A stretch of 64,000 nucleotides of DNA from Deinococci bacterium (GCA_030149325.1 JASBRS010000045.1:56513-120512), one strand, 5' to 3'. Counted from the stretch's first letter, positions 39,752-48,402 are shown. A program made the numbers and translations. Notes: generated by a model not told the origin, from the letters alone.

Positions 39752-40276
39752 CTACGGCATCGCCAGGGGCGGACCCACCACCGCGAAGTCGTGCGCCGGA
39801 CCGAGTTCGGCCACGCGCTCGATCAGGCCGGCGGGGGGCGGGCCGGGCGGGGGCAGGGTCGCGCTCGGCGCCACCACGCCGATGGCCTCGACGAAGCGCT
39901 CGAACCCCCCCGGCGCGGTGATCTGCAGCAGGCGCGCCGGTGTCTCGCCCTCGACGTGGAAAGCGTGGGGCACCTGCTTCGGGAGGAACACGCTGCCGCC
40001 CGCCTCGACGCGCACCTCGCGCTCGCCGCAGCGGAAGCGAACGCTCCCCTCCAGCACGTAGAACTGCTCGTCCTCGCGGTGGTGCACGTGCAGGGGAGGG
40101 CCGAAGCCGGCCGGCGCCACCTGCTCGATCACGCTGTAGGCGTTGGCCGTGCTCTCGGCGCTGGCCCGTACCCACACCAGCGTCCCCAGGAACCAGTACG
40201 GGATCCCTTCCTCGGCGGCCCACACCTGCATGCGGGACGCGTCTCCGACCCCGCCGACGCTAAGGTCCTCGGCCAT
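39752..40276 (-). CDS. cupin-domain protein
   Basis: A 174-residue single-domain cupin. Motif 1 is PPLHVHHREDEQFYVLEGSV with the metal ligands HxH...E, and motif 2 is LPKQVPHAFHVEGE. An N-terminal about 40 residues and a Pro-rich C-terminal tail flank the barrel. It could be a quercetin-dioxygenase-like enzyme or a small-molecule binder. GAGAGGAAG precedes the ATG; the longer frame is rejected. TAATCT (40318-40323, minus) is a plausible -10. Confidence 0.85.
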   Translation of the reverse strand: MAEDLSVGGVGDASRMQVWAAEEGIPYWFLGTLVWVRASAESTANAYSVIEQVAPAGFGPPLHVHHREDEQFYVLEGSVRFRCGEREVRVEAGGSVFLPKQVPHAFHVEGETPARLLQITAPGGFERFVEAIGVVAPSATLPPPGPPPAGLIERVAELGPAHDFAVVGPPLAMP

Positions 40277-40436
40277 CGATGCTTCCTCTCCGTATCGAGA
40301 TGTCCTGCCTGACGCGGAGATTAGCACGGCGCAGGGTTCCGCATGCGTCGATCCTGGCGCGCGCACGGGCGATCCCTCGCCGGCCGACCCCTAGCCGAGA
40401 AGCTCGGCCGGCATGCGGTGCTCGCCGTGCACCGTT

Positions 40437-41597
40437 TCAGCCACAGAACTCCTGCACGACCCCGACGAGGATCTCCTCCAGCGCCGCCACGCTGGCCAGC
40501 TCGACGTGCTCGTCGACGGCGTGCATGCCGACGCCCTTCGCCCCGAACACCAGCGTGGGGATGCCGGCCGCCTGCAGCAGCGCGGCGTCGGTCCAGTAGG
40601 GCGAGCCGGTCTCGACGGCATCCTGCCCCAGCACGCGGCGGGCATGGCGCCGCGCGACCTCGACGATGCGGGCGTCGGCCGCCACCTCGAAGGGTTCGCG
40701 CAGCAGCGTCAGCTCGGCGCTCGCCCGGAAGCCGCGCGCCCCCTCGCCGGCGGCCTGCAGCAGCGCGTCCACCTCCGCCTCGACCTGAGCGCGCGTCTCG
40801 CCGGGCAGGGTGCGGCGCTCGTAGTCGGCGCGGCAGGCGGCCGGCACCACGAAGAGCTGCTCGCCCCCCTCGATGCGCACGGCCTGGGCCACCCCGTGCC
40901 CGGTGAGCGGGTGGGGCGCGCGGCCCGACAGCTCGGCCTGCAGCCGCTCGATGCCGGCCAGCACGCGTCCCATGTGCTGGACGGCGTTCACGCCCTCGTG
41001 GGGCTTCGACGAGTGAGCGGACACCCCGTGGGTGTGCAGCTCGAACACCGCGAAGCCGCGGTGCGCCAGGTGCAGCTCGAGCCCGGTGGGCTCGGTGACG
41101 ATGGCGGCGTCGGCGCCGAAGCGCTCGAGCACCGCCGAGGTACCGATCGAGCCGTGCTCCTCGTCGGCCACGGCGGTGAGGAGGACGTCGCCACGCAGGT
41201 CCGCAGCGGCGGCCGCCTCCAGCGCCGTCATGGCCGCGGCTAGCCCCGACTTCATGTCGAGCGCGCCGCGGCCGTACAGCCTGCCGTCCTCGAGGCGCGG
41301 CTCGAACGGTGCCTCCATGCCGTCCACCCCGACGGTGTCCATGTGGGCGTTGAGCATGAGGCTGGGCCCGCCGCCGCGGCCGCGCGCCACCAGCACCACG
41401 CTGGGGCGGCCGGGCTCGGGCTCGAGCCGCGTCACCTCCAGGCCGCGCTCCTCCCCCCAGGCCGCCACCAGCTCGGCCATCGCGGCCTCGCCGGGCGCCC
41501 CCTCGACGAGCGCGGGGTTGACGGAGGACGCCCGCACGAGGCGCAGCAGCAGCTCCAGGCTCCGTGGTTCCGCAGGTCCGTTCGCCGTCGTGGTCAT
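40437..41597 (-). CDS. M20 family peptidase (ArgE/DapE-like deacylase)
   Basis: A 386-residue dinuclear zinc hydrolase. LMLNAHMDTVGVDGMEAPFE (His, Asp), GRGALDMKSGLAAAM (bridging Asp), VADEEHGSIG (Glu-Glu) and a C-terminal FGAKGVGMHAVDEHVELASV (His) are the metal-site segments; the dimerisation domain includes THGVSAHSSKPHEGVNAV. Fits acetylornithine deacetylase/succinyl-diaminopimelate desuccinylase-like enzymes; which acyl amino acid is unclear. Only distantly like the M20 protein at 4141-5280. The ATG lies 5 nt after a TAGGCT box (41603-41608), a leaderless arrangement that settles the start. Confidence 0.9.
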   Translation of the reverse strand: MTTTANGPAEPRSLELLLRLVRASSVNPALVEGAPGEAAMAELVAAWGEERGLEVTRLEPEPGRPSVVLVARGRGGGPSLMLNAHMDTVGVDGMEAPFEPRLEDGRLYGRGALDMKSGLAAAMTALEAAAAADLRGDVLLTAVADEEHGSIGTSAVLERFGADAAIVTEPTGLELHLAHRGFAVFELHTHGVSAHSSKPHEGVNAVQHMGRVLAGIERLQAELSGRAPHPLTGHGVAQAVRIEGGEQLFVVPAACRADYERRTLPGETRAQVEAEVDALLQAAGEGARGFRASAELTLLREPFEVAADARIVEVARRHARRVLGQDAVETGSPYWTDAALLQAAGIPTLVFGAKGVGMHAVDEHVELASVAALEEILVGVVQEFCG

Positions 41598-41602
41598 GCC
41601 CG

Positions 41603-41608
41603 AGCCTA
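41603..41608 (-). promoter_or_regulatory. -10 box TAGGCT of the M20 peptidase gene (leaderless)
   Basis: TAGGCT on the minus strand with 5 nt to the ATG. Confidence 0.5.
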
Positions 41609-41691
41609 CCCGACGGCGCCGGCCACGCGCTCCCGGGCGGGCCTCCGGGATGCCCGGTATCCCGACGTCCGGACCGCAGCCGCGCCGGACG

Positions 41692-41697
41692 TATAAT
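41692..41697 (+). promoter_or_regulatory. -10 box TATAAT of greA
   Basis: A perfect consensus TATAAT, giving a leader of about 100 nt before the greA GTG. No consensus -35 at the right spacing. Confidence 0.6.
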
Positions 41698-41802
41698 CCC
41701 GAACTAGGCCCGGCGCCTTGGGAGGCGATCGGGCGTGCCGCGCGGGGGGCGGCGGGGCGCGGCCCTCGGCTGAGGGCGAGAAACTGCGAGGTGAGCGGAA
41801 TC

Positions 41803-42279
41803 GTGGCCAAGGAACCCATCTACCTGACGCCGAAGGGTCTGGAGAAGATCAAGGAGGAGCTGCGCTACCTCAAGGAGGAGAAGCGCGAGGAGCTCTCCAA
41901 CTACATGGGCGCCGCCATCGCCGACGGCGACCTGCGCGAGAGCGCCGCCTACGACGAGGCGCGTCTGCTGCAGAGCGCCAACGAGGCGCGCATCGCCGAC
42001 CTCGAGGAGATCGTCCATCGCGCGGTGGTGGTCGAGGCCGAGGAGGGCGAGAACGCCGCCGCCCGTCTGGGCGCCAGCCTCGAGCTCGAGGACACCGCCG
42101 GCGAGCGCATCACCTTCCACCTGGTGGGCACCCACGAGGCCGACATCCTCGACAACAAGATCTCCGACGAGTCGCCGCTGGGCCAGAACCTGCTGGGCAA
42201 GCGCGCGGGCGACAAGGTGGCCCTGCCGCTCGGCGCGCGCACCGTCAACTACCGGGTGGTGTCGGTCTACTTCGAGTGA
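41803..42279 (+). CDS. greA: transcription elongation factor GreA
   Basis: A 158-residue Gre factor. The N-terminal coiled coil runs from YLTPKGLEKIKEELRYLKEE through AAIADGDLRESAAYDEARLL, which contains the acidic tip (D, E) that enters the RNA polymerase secondary channel. The C-terminal FKBP-like domain ends ISDESPLGQNLLGKRAGDKV and VNYRVVSVYFE. It rescues backtracked polymerase by stimulating transcript cleavage. I use the GTG (VAKEPIYLTP) because GAGGTGA is 6 nt upstream and family proteins begin this way. Confidence 0.95.
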   Translation: MAKEPIYLTPKGLEKIKEELRYLKEEKREELSNYMGAAIADGDLRESAAYDEARLLQSANEARIADLEEIVHRAVVVEAEEGENAAARLGASLELEDTAGERITFHLVGTHEADILDNKISDESPLGQNLLGKRAGDKVALPLGARTVNYRVVSVYFE

Positions 42280-42364
42280 GCCCGGACCGCGGCGGCGCGG
42301 GGAGCGCGACCGCCCTATGAAGCCGTCCTAACCGAACGTCACGCTTCTCAGCGCCGCGCGCTGG

Positions 42365-42370
42365 TAGATT
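42365..42370 (+). promoter_or_regulatory. -10 box TAGATT of the LptC/OstA cluster (leaderless)
   Basis: TAGATT with 5 nt to the GTG at 42376. Confidence 0.5.
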
Positions 42371-42375
42371 CGGGT

Positions 42376-42945
42376 GTGCCACGCCTGGCCCTCCTCGCGC
42401 TGGCGCTGGTGCTGGTGGCCCTGCTGGTGATCGCGCTGCTGCCGCAGCATCGGGCCGCCGTGCCGGACGCCACCATCGACCTGCACGACGCCAGCGTCAC
42501 GCTCTACCCGTCGGCCGATCCCAAGGCGGTGTGGACGTTCGAGGCGCCCGACGTGACCTACGCCCCCACCACCCAGGACACCACGCTGCTGCACATCACG
42601 GACGGCCGTCGGATGGTCGGGGGGACGACCGACTTCACGCTCGCCTCCGACCGCGTGGTGATCGACGCCAACGACAATCTCCACGGCCAGCACATCCAGG
42701 CCCACCTCGTCGCCGACGACGTCGACCTCGACATGGTCGGCAGGAACGGACGGCAGGTGCTGATCGACCAGCGCCAGGGGCAGTTCCAGGTGCCGCGCGT
42801 GACCGTCACCGACCCCGAGAACAACAAGGCCGTGTTCGAGGACATGCGCATCGGGTTCGACTTCACCACCTTCGAGGCGGGCGGTCCCGGCACCGTCGGC
42901 TACGGCACGTTCGTGGTGGGGTCGCCCGGGAAGGAGCCCCGATGA
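42376..42945 (+). CDS. LptC-like single-pass periplasmic protein
   Basis: A 189-residue protein with one N-terminal membrane helix (LALLALALVLVALLVIALLP) and a periplasmic beta-rich domain (ATIDLHDASVTLYPSADPKA, VWTFEAPDVTYAPTTQDTTL) like LptC and other OstA-fold jellyroll proteins. Length matches LptC (about 190). It is followed without gap by two signal-peptide OstA-like proteins, so the three likely build a lipid- or glycan-carrying bridge between membranes. The identity as LptC is inferred from fold and context. Confidence 0.6.
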   Translation: MPRLALLALALVLVALLVIALLPQHRAAVPDATIDLHDASVTLYPSADPKAVWTFEAPDVTYAPTTQDTTLLHITDGRRMVGGTTDFTLASDRVVIDANDNLHGQHIQAHLVADDVDLDMVGRNGRQVLIDQRQGQFQVPRVTVTDPENNKAVFEDMRIGFDFTTFEAGGPGTVGYGTFVVGSPGKEPR

Positions 42946-43907
42946 GCTTCCGCCGCCTGCTGCTCCCCCTGCTCGTCGCGTCGCTGTTCGGCCTCGCCGC
43001 CGCCCAGGACCAGAGCGCGCCGCCCGCGTCCGATGCGCCGGCCCAGACCAACCAGAAGCGCGTCATCACCATCGACGACAGCGGCGGCACCCAGTCGGGC
43101 AACCTCCGCTACGGCCCCATCGTGTACCAGCACCCCGATCCCTTCGGCATCAAGGCCACGGTGTCGACGCTCACCATCTACGGGCACCACGCCGAACTCA
43201 AGGGGCCCGAGGGGGTGTCGATCTTCAAGGGCGGGCAGCGGACGGCCACCTTCGACCAGGGCGTGAAGGTGGAGCGCGGACGGCTCACCGCCACCGGGCC
43301 GACCCTGGTCTACAGCGAGGCCACCGGGCTGGGCACGCTCTCCGGCGGCGTCCACATCACCGTCGCGCCCGACAAGGAGGGCGGCGACCCCGTCACCATC
43401 ACCGCCGACCAGGTGCAGTTCGAGGTCGACACCGACCGCTCCACCAGCACCGGCAACGTCGAGCTGGTCAACGGCAACCAGGCGGCGCAGGCCGGCACGT
43501 TGATCTACGAGGAGCAGCGCGGTCTCGGCCAGCTCACCACCGACGGCGGGCAGGCCACCATCACCCGAACCGACGCCAGCGGCAAGAAGCTGGTGATCAC
43601 CGCCGATCGCATCCGTGTGCTCACCGACCAGAAGGAGCTCTACGCCACCGGCGACGTCACGGTCGTCGACGGCTCGATCACCAGCAAGGGCGCCACCGTG
43701 TTCTTCGACGACGCCCAGGAGATCGCCGAGATCCTGGGCGCGTCCGGCGCGCCGGCGACCGCGGTGGACAGCAAGAACGGCTCGTCGTTGCGCGCCGACC
43801 GCATCAAGCAGGACGTCAAGTACGACTACTTCGAGGCGATGGACGCCTCGGCCCCGAGCCTGTTCGACGCCAAGGCGTTCGACATGACGCCGCCCGCCGG
43901 CTCGTGA
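42942..43907 (+). CDS. OstA/LptA-like periplasmic protein
   Basis: A 321-residue exported protein. Signal peptide MSFRRLLLPLLVASLFGLAA ending at AQ. The mature domain is a series of beta repeats typical of OstA/LptA: GVSIFKGGQRTATFDQGVKV, RLTATGPTLVYSEATGLGTL, GDPVTITADQVQFEVDTDRS, STGNVELVNGNQAAQAGTLI and ITADRIRVLTDQKELYATGD. At 321 residues it is about twice the length of E. coli LptA, so it may span more of the periplasm alone. ATGA overlap with the LptC-like gene; GGAAGGAGC ribosome site. Confidence 0.8.
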   Translation: MSFRRLLLPLLVASLFGLAAAQDQSAPPASDAPAQTNQKRVITIDDSGGTQSGNLRYGPIVYQHPDPFGIKATVSTLTIYGHHAELKGPEGVSIFKGGQRTATFDQGVKVERGRLTATGPTLVYSEATGLGTLSGGVHITVAPDKEGGDPVTITADQVQFEVDTDRSTSTGNVELVNGNQAAQAGTLIYEEQRGLGQLTTDGGQATITRTDASGKKLVITADRIRVLTDQKELYATGDVTVVDGSITSKGATVFFDDAQEIAEILGASGAPATAVDSKNGSSLRADRIKQDVKYDYFEAMDASAPSLFDAKAFDMTPPAGS

Positions 43908-44710
43908 CGGCAGGGCCGCGGTGGGCACTGTGCTGGGCCGCGGCCGTCTCGTTGGCCCTGGCTCCCGCCGCCGCGGCCCAGACCGAGTCGCAGGTGACGC
44001 TGAAGCGCAAGGACACCGACATCGTCGTCACGCTCAAGGCCCGCTACGCCGACGGCGCGCGCTTCATCGGCAACAACCCCAACTGCCAGACGGGCATGCG
44101 GCAGACCTTGCTGTACGGGCCCGACCCCGGCTACGTCGACACCCGGGTGGGGAGCGACACCGAGCTGCGGTCGAACGTGGCGATCGTGCTCACGCCCGAC
44201 GGCGCCACGGCGGGCGGCGAGCAGCAGACGCTGGAGCTGTACGACGGCACCGTCAACCTCAGCCGGCCCGGCTGCATCGACAGCGAGCAGCGCGCGACCG
44301 CCGCCTCGGTGACGCTGGTCCAGGGGCGGACCACCGTCAAGGGCACGCGCTTCTTCCTCGACCAGGGCACCGACACCGGGACCATGGACGGTCCGATCAC
44401 GCTCGACCGCGCCGCCGACGGCGCCTCGCCGGCGCTGACCGCCACCGCCGACACCATGACCTTCGACACCCAGACGCGCCACGCCACGCTGCACGGGAAC
44501 GTGCGGGTGACGTCGCAGGACCGCGTCACCACGGCCGACACGCTGGAGCTCGACGAGGCCGCCGGCCTCGCCCTGATGACCGGCTCGCCGGCCCGTAGCG
44601 TCAAGGGGAACGACGTGCTCCAGGGCACGCGCCTGCGCTACTACCTCGACACCAACGACGTGGTGGTGCTCGGCGACGTGCACGGCGAGCTCGACGTCAC
44701 GCTGCCGTAG
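43904..44710 (+). CDS. second OstA/LptA-like periplasmic protein
   Basis: A 268-residue exported protein with an N-terminal signal helix (WALCWAAAVSLALAPAAAAQ). OstA-type beta repeats follow: AIVLTPDGATAGGEQQTLEL, ATAASVTLVQGRTTVKGTRF, LTATADTMTFDTQTRHATLH and GNVRVTSQDRVTTADTLELD. Two Cys (NCQTG, GCIDS) may bond. GTG start overlapping the previous stop by GTGA. Third member of the leaderless LptC/OstA/OstA cluster. Likely paralogous to the upstream gene. Confidence 0.78.
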   Translation: MTAGPRWALCWAAAVSLALAPAAAAQTESQVTLKRKDTDIVVTLKARYADGARFIGNNPNCQTGMRQTLLYGPDPGYVDTRVGSDTELRSNVAIVLTPDGATAGGEQQTLELYDGTVNLSRPGCIDSEQRATAASVTLVQGRTTVKGTRFFLDQGTDTGTMDGPITLDRAADGASPALTATADTMTFDTQTRHATLHGNVRVTSQDRVTTADTLELDEAAGLALMTGSPARSVKGNDVLQGTRLRYYLDTNDVVVLGDVHGELDVTLP

Positions 44711-44756
44711 GGCGCGCGGCGTGGCGCATGCGGGGGCCGCGGTGCCGTGTCCGGAC

Positions 44757-44803
44757 CCCCTGAAATGCGATGTCAAGTCCGGCTTGACATCGCACTGTAG
44801 GGG
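44757..44803. repeat. 47-bp palindromic element between convergent genes
   Basis: The core arms TGCGATGTCAAG and CTTGACATCGCA (12 bp, perfect) enclose loop TCCGG. The arms extend outward as CCCCTgaAa / cTgtAGGGG to about 21 bp with three mismatches. It is much less GC-rich than its surroundings and lies in the 128-bp gap between the convergent OstA and DUF3445 genes. It could be a REP-like or MITE-like unit or a bidirectional terminator. The rest of the gap holds nothing else I can support. Confidence 0.6.
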
Positions 44804-44838
44804 CGCGGCAGAGACCCCTCCCGCCCTGCCCCCCGCCC

Positions 44839-45858
44839 TCAGGCCGACTCCAGGTAGGCGATCCAGGCGGCGCGGTCGGTGCCGACGCCCTTGTACTCCA
44901 AGAGCGCCTCGCTCATCGAGGCCAGCGCCCCGGCCAGCGCACTCCGGCGCTCGGGGCTGGTCAGCACGCTCGGCAACGGCGCCCGGTAGACGCGGATGGT
45001 GAACAGCGCCCGCCCCGCCTCGGGCATCGGCATGACCGTCTGGCGTTCGGTGCGGAACCACAGCGCGGCCGGCTCGAGCCGGCCACTCGCCCGCGGCACC
45101 CGGCGGGGGTTGCGGTCGAGCGCGCCGTCGGGGGAGAGGCTCCACACGTAGCGCACGAAGGGGCCCTTGTCCACCATCGCCTGCACCACCCGCGCGGCGG
45201 CGCCCAGCAGGGCGCCGTTGTCGGGGATCGGCGCGTGCAGCGCCACGAAGCCCGCCCCGGCGCGCTCGCCGGGATCCCACGAGCTGGGGAAGCACACGTG
45301 CAGCAGCTCGGCGGTCCCGTCGCTGGCGCCGTCGGGGGCGGTCCCCCGGACAAGCGCCAGGTCCTCCTGCACCGCCAGCGCCAGCGCGTCGGCCAGGCGC
45401 TCTACGGGGCGAAGCCCCTCCAGGTGAGCGCCTACCCGCTCCAGCAACGCCTCGTCCAGGCCGGGCACCCGCACCTCGGGGCGCTCCAGCCGCAGGCGCG
45501 CCGTGCCACGCTCGAGGCTCACCCCCAGCAGCGGCAGGCCGATGTGCCCGTCGTCGGCGACGATCGGCGCGGGCACGCCCGGCCCGGCCGGCGGGTGCAG
45601 CGCCGCGTCGCGGGCGAGCCCCTCGGCGGCGCGCTGCAGGGCGTCCATCAGCACGTCCTCACCGACCCGAGCCGCCGGCACCCGGCAGCCGGGAGCGTCG
45701 TCCGAGAGCAGGCGGAGCTTCTCACCGAGGTAGGCGGGGTAGCGGGCGTCGAGGCGCAGGTGCCCGCGGTCACCCGCGCTCCAGCGCTGGAGCGTGGGCC
45801 GCACGCTGTAGCGCGGCTCGACGGGGAAGGGCACGCGCTCCTCGGGGAGCCGTGTCAC
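44839..45858 (-). CDS. DUF3445 heme-dependent oxidative N-demethylase-like protein
   Basis: A 339-residue protein of the DUF3445 family. FTIRVYRAPLPSVL, the segment ALWFRTERQTVMPMPEAGRA (the signature LxxRTERQTxxxLP) and VDKGPFVRYVWSLSPDGALD match well. Related proteins form the heme-binding alpha subunit of an oxidative N-demethylase. Others in the family remain uncharacterised. The GTG start lies 7 bp after the hsp20 stop, so it is second in a leaderless hsp20-DUF3445 operon. No partner subunit is adjacent. Confidence 0.8.
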   Translation of the reverse strand: MTRLPEERVPFPVEPRYSVRPTLQRWSAGDRGHLRLDARYPAYLGEKLRLLSDDAPGCRVPAARVGEDVLMDALQRAAEGLARDAALHPPAGPGVPAPIVADDGHIGLPLLGVSLERGTARLRLERPEVRVPGLDEALLERVGAHLEGLRPVERLADALALAVQEDLALVRGTAPDGASDGTAELLHVCFPSSWDPGERAGAGFVALHAPIPDNGALLGAAARVVQAMVDKGPFVRYVWSLSPDGALDRNPRRVPRASGRLEPAALWFRTERQTVMPMPEAGRALFTIRVYRAPLPSVLTSPERRSALAGALASMSEALLEYKGVGTDRAAWIAYLESA

Positions 45859-45865
45859 GCGCGGA

Positions 45866-46249
45866 TCAGGCCTTGGGCAGGGTGACGACGAGGAGCCCGG
45901 ACTGCAGGTGGGCGGTGACGCCGTCGCGGTCGACCTCGCCGGGGAGCTCGACGGTGCGCTGGAAGGGCCCGTTGGGGCGCTCGCTGAAGACGATGCCGCT
46001 CTCACCGGGCACGTTCTCGCGGATCCCGGCCACCATCACCTCGCTGCCCTGCAGGGCGACCTCGAGGCTCGACTGCGCCACGCCCGGCACCTCCAGCACC
46101 AGCTGGAAGGCGTCGCCGAGGTCGAGGAGGTCGGCGCGCGGGAGCGTTCCGTCGGCCGACGCGCCGGCGCCCACCAGGGCGTCGATGCTGTCCCGCACCG
46201 CCAGGAGCTCCTCGATGTCGCCAGCCGTACCGAACTTCTCGATCTCCAT
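45866..46249 (-). CDS. small heat-shock protein (Hsp20/alpha-crystallin family)
   Basis: A 127-residue protein with an alpha-crystallin domain: PRADLLDLGDAFQLVLEVPG, then LEVALQGSEVMVAGIRE and PFQRTVELPGEVDRDGVTAH, ending GLLVVTLPKA (the conserved GxLxxxxPK). The N-terminal arm is short and there is no IXI tail, so oligomers may be small. An ATP-independent holdase. The ATG lies 6 nt after TAAACT, giving a leaderless message. Divergent from miaA. Confidence 0.92.
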   Translation of the reverse strand: MEIEKFGTAGDIEELLAVRDSIDALVGAGASADGTLPRADLLDLGDAFQLVLEVPGVAQSSLEVALQGSEVMVAGIRENVPGESGIVFSERPNGPFQRTVELPGEVDRDGVTAHLQSGLLVVTLPKA

Positions 46250-46255
46250 GCGGCG

Positions 46256-46261
46256 AGTTTA
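46256..46261 (-). promoter_or_regulatory. -10 box TAAACT of hsp20 (leaderless)
   Basis: TAAACT on the minus strand with 6 nt to the hsp20 ATG. Confidence 0.5.
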
Positions 46262-46284
46262 GCACCCGCCGTTTGGCCGTCTGT

Positions 46285-46290
46285 TAGCGT
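46285..46290 (+). promoter_or_regulatory. -10 box TAGCGT of miaA (leaderless)
   Basis: TAGCGT with 6 nt to the miaA GTG; back to back with the hsp20 promoter. Confidence 0.45.
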
Positions 46291-46296
46291 AGGTAC

Positions 46297-47229
46297 GTGG
46301 CTTCCGCCGCCGTGCTCATCCCCATGCTCGGCGGCCCCACCGCCTCCGGCAAGAGCGCCGTATCGCTGTCGCTGGCGAGCGAGCTGGGTCTCGAGATCGT
46401 CGTCGCCGACGCCATGCAGGTCTACCGCGGCATGGACATCGGCACCGCCAAGCCCAGCCCTGACGAGCGTGCGCGCGTCCCCCACCACCTCCTCGACCTC
46501 GTGACCCCGGCCGAGCCGTTCTCGGTCGCCGACTACGTGCGGACTGCCGAGACCGCGCTGCGCGAGGTGCTGGAGCGCGGGCGCCTGCCGTTGGTGGTCG
46601 GGGGCACGGGCTTCTACATCCGCGCCCTGGCCGAGGGGCTGCCGACGGCGCCGCCGGCCGACCCGGAGGCGCAGGCGTCGCTGTGGCAGGACCTCGAGCG
46701 CGACGGGCTGGAGCCGATGCTGGCCGAGCTCGAGCGCGCCAGCCCCACCGACGCCGCCCGCGCCCAACGCAACCCCCGCCGCGTGATCCGCGCCCTGGAG
46801 GTGCTGCGCCGCACCGGCCGTCCTCCCAGCGCCTTCCCGCGCACCCGCCCCGCCTTCCGCTTCGACAAGGTCGCGCTGCTGCCCCCCATGGAGGCGCTGC
46901 GCCCGCGCGTGCTGGCGCGCACCCGCCGCATGTTCGAGGGCGGCCTGGTCGACGAGGTGCGCGGTCTGCTGGCGGACTTCCCCGAGCAACCCACCGCCCT
47001 CCAGGCCATCGGCTACAAGGAGGTGGCCGCCCACCTGGCCGGCCGCTCCAGCCTGGAGGAGGCCGAGCTGGCGGTCAACATCGCCACCCTGCAGTACGCG
47101 CGGCGGCAGCGCACCTGGTTCCGCAAGGAGCCGGAGGCGCGCCACATCCCCGACGTGGCCGAGAACGTGAAGGGCGAGTTGCGGGTGTGGTTGCGGCAGC
47201 GCAGCGAGGCGCTGAGCGAACGCCGCTAG
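46297..47229 (+). CDS. miaA: tRNA dimethylallyltransferase MiaA
   Basis: A 310-residue enzyme that prenylates A37 of tRNAs reading UNN codons. LGGPTASGKSAVSLSLA is the P-loop (GPTASGKS), VVADAMQVYRGMDIGTAKP the DSxQxY-type catalytic region with Asp, VPHHLLDL, VVGGTGFYIRALAEGL and LQAIGYKEVAAHLAG are further family blocks, and RRQRTWFRKEP near the end binds the tRNA. Leaderless GTG start. It ends 12 bp from the convergent dnaJ gene. Confidence 0.96.
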   Translation: MASAAVLIPMLGGPTASGKSAVSLSLASELGLEIVVADAMQVYRGMDIGTAKPSPDERARVPHHLLDLVTPAEPFSVADYVRTAETALREVLERGRLPLVVGGTGFYIRALAEGLPTAPPADPEAQASLWQDLERDGLEPMLAELERASPTDAARAQRNPRRVIRALEVLRRTGRPPSAFPRTRPAFRFDKVALLPPMEALRPRVLARTRRMFEGGLVDEVRGLLADFPEQPTALQAIGYKEVAAHLAGRSSLEEAELAVNIATLQYARRQRTWFRKEPEARHIPDVAENVKGELRVWLRQRSEALSERR

Positions 47230-47241
47230 GCCGCGCGGCGA

Positions 47242-48387
47242 TCAGCCGGGATGCGGCCCCTCGGCGTCGGCCTCGCCGTCGGCCTTGCCCTTGCGGCGCG
47301 CGCCGAAGAGGTGCTTGACGCGCGACAGCAGCGTCTCGCGTTCGAAGATCTCCTCGCCCGTCTCCTCGGCGTAGGCGTGCAACAGCTCGCGCGCCTTGCT
47401 GCTGAGCTTCCGAGGAACGTCGACCACCACGCGCACCACCTGGTCGCCGTGGCCGATCTGCCGCAGGCGGGGCATGCCCTTGCCGCGCAGCCGCACCTCG
47501 GTGCCGGGCTGGGTGCCGGGGGCGAGGTCGATGATCTCGGGGCCGTCCATGGTGGGGACCTCGAAGCTCGAGCCCAGCGCCGCCTGCGCCAGCCCCATGT
47601 GCAGGTCGAAGGTCAGGTCGTCGCCGTCGCGCCGGAAGTGCTCGTGGGGCGCCATCTCGATGAACAGGTAGAGGTCGCCGGGCGGCCCCCCGTCGACGCC
47701 GGCGTTGCCGGCTCCGGCCACGCGCAAGCGGTAGCCGCCGTCGATGCCGCGCGGCAGCTTGACCTCGACCGGCTCGCGCGTCTCCTTGCGGCCGAGACCC
47801 GAGCAGGCGGTGCAGGGATCGGTGACGATCTCGCCGAGGCCGTGGCACTGCGGGCAGGCGCGGGTGGTGACGACGGTGCCGAAGAACGACTGCGCCTGCG
47901 CGCGCACCTGACCGGCGCCGCGACAGGTGGGGCACGTCTGCTTGCCGTTGCCGTCGGGGTCGGCGCGGTCGCCGTGGCAGCGCTCGCAGGCGGCGTAGCG
48001 GTCGAGCTCGACCTCGACCGTCTCGCCCTCGCGCGCCTGCTCGAGCGTGACGGTGAGGTGCGCCTCCAGGTCCTCGCCGGCGTGGCCGCGCTGACGCGGT
48101 CGCGCCCCGGCCATGCCGCCGCCGAAGACGGAGGCGAAGATGTCGAAGATGTCGCCGCTGAAGGTGGCGCTCTCGTCGGCGGTGCCGAAGCGGTCGTAGC
48201 GCGAGCGCTTCTCCTCGTCGGAGAGCACGGCGTAGGCCTCGTTGATGCTCTTGAAACGCTCCTCGGCCTCGTGGTCCCCGGGGTTGCGGTCGGGGTGGTA
48301 CTTCAGGGCCAGCCGCCGGTACGCGGACTTGATCTGCGCCGCGTCGGCCCCCCGATCGATCCCGAGAACGTCGTAGTAATCCGCCAT
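47242..48387 (-). CDS. dnaJ: chaperone DnaJ
   Basis: A 381-residue type I J-protein. The J domain has [20 protein letters not shown] and [10 protein letters not shown] with the HPD triad. A short Phe/Gly-containing linker precedes the zinc-finger region with four CxxCxG-type modules: [23 protein letters not shown] and CTACSGLG. C-terminal domains follow, with a charged tail. It stimulates DnaK ATPase. dnaK/grpE are not nearby. The ATG lies 9 nt after TATACT (48397-48402). Confidence 0.97.
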   Translation of the reverse strand: MADYYDVLGIDRGADAAQIKSAYRRLALKYHPDRNPGDHEAEERFKSINEAYAVLSDEEKRSRYDRFGTADESATFSGDIFDIFASVFGGGMAGARPRQRGHAGEDLEAHLTVTLEQAREGETVEVELDRYAACERCHGDRADPDGNGKQTCPTCRGAGQVRAQAQSFFGTVVTTRACPQCHGLGEIVTDPCTACSGLGRKETREPVEVKLPRGIDGGYRLRVAGAGNAGVDGGPPGDLYLFIEMAPHEHFRRDGDDLTFDLHMGLAQAALGSSFEVPTMDGPEIIDLAPGTQPGTEVRLRGKGMPRLRQIGHGDQVVRVVVDVPRKLSSKARELLHAYAEETGEEIFERETLLSRVKHLFGARRKGKADGEADAEGPHPG

Positions 48388-48396
48388 CAGGTCGCC

Positions 48397-48402
48397 AGTA
48401 TA
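48397..48402 (-). promoter_or_regulatory. -10 box TATACT of dnaJ (near-leaderless)
   Basis: TATACT on the minus strand with 9 nt to the dnaJ ATG and no ribosome site. Confidence 0.5.

Noticed and set aside
44784..44789. TTGACA within the 47-bp palindrome as a promoter
   Set aside because: No TANNNT at 16-19 bp on either strand; it lies between convergent genes.
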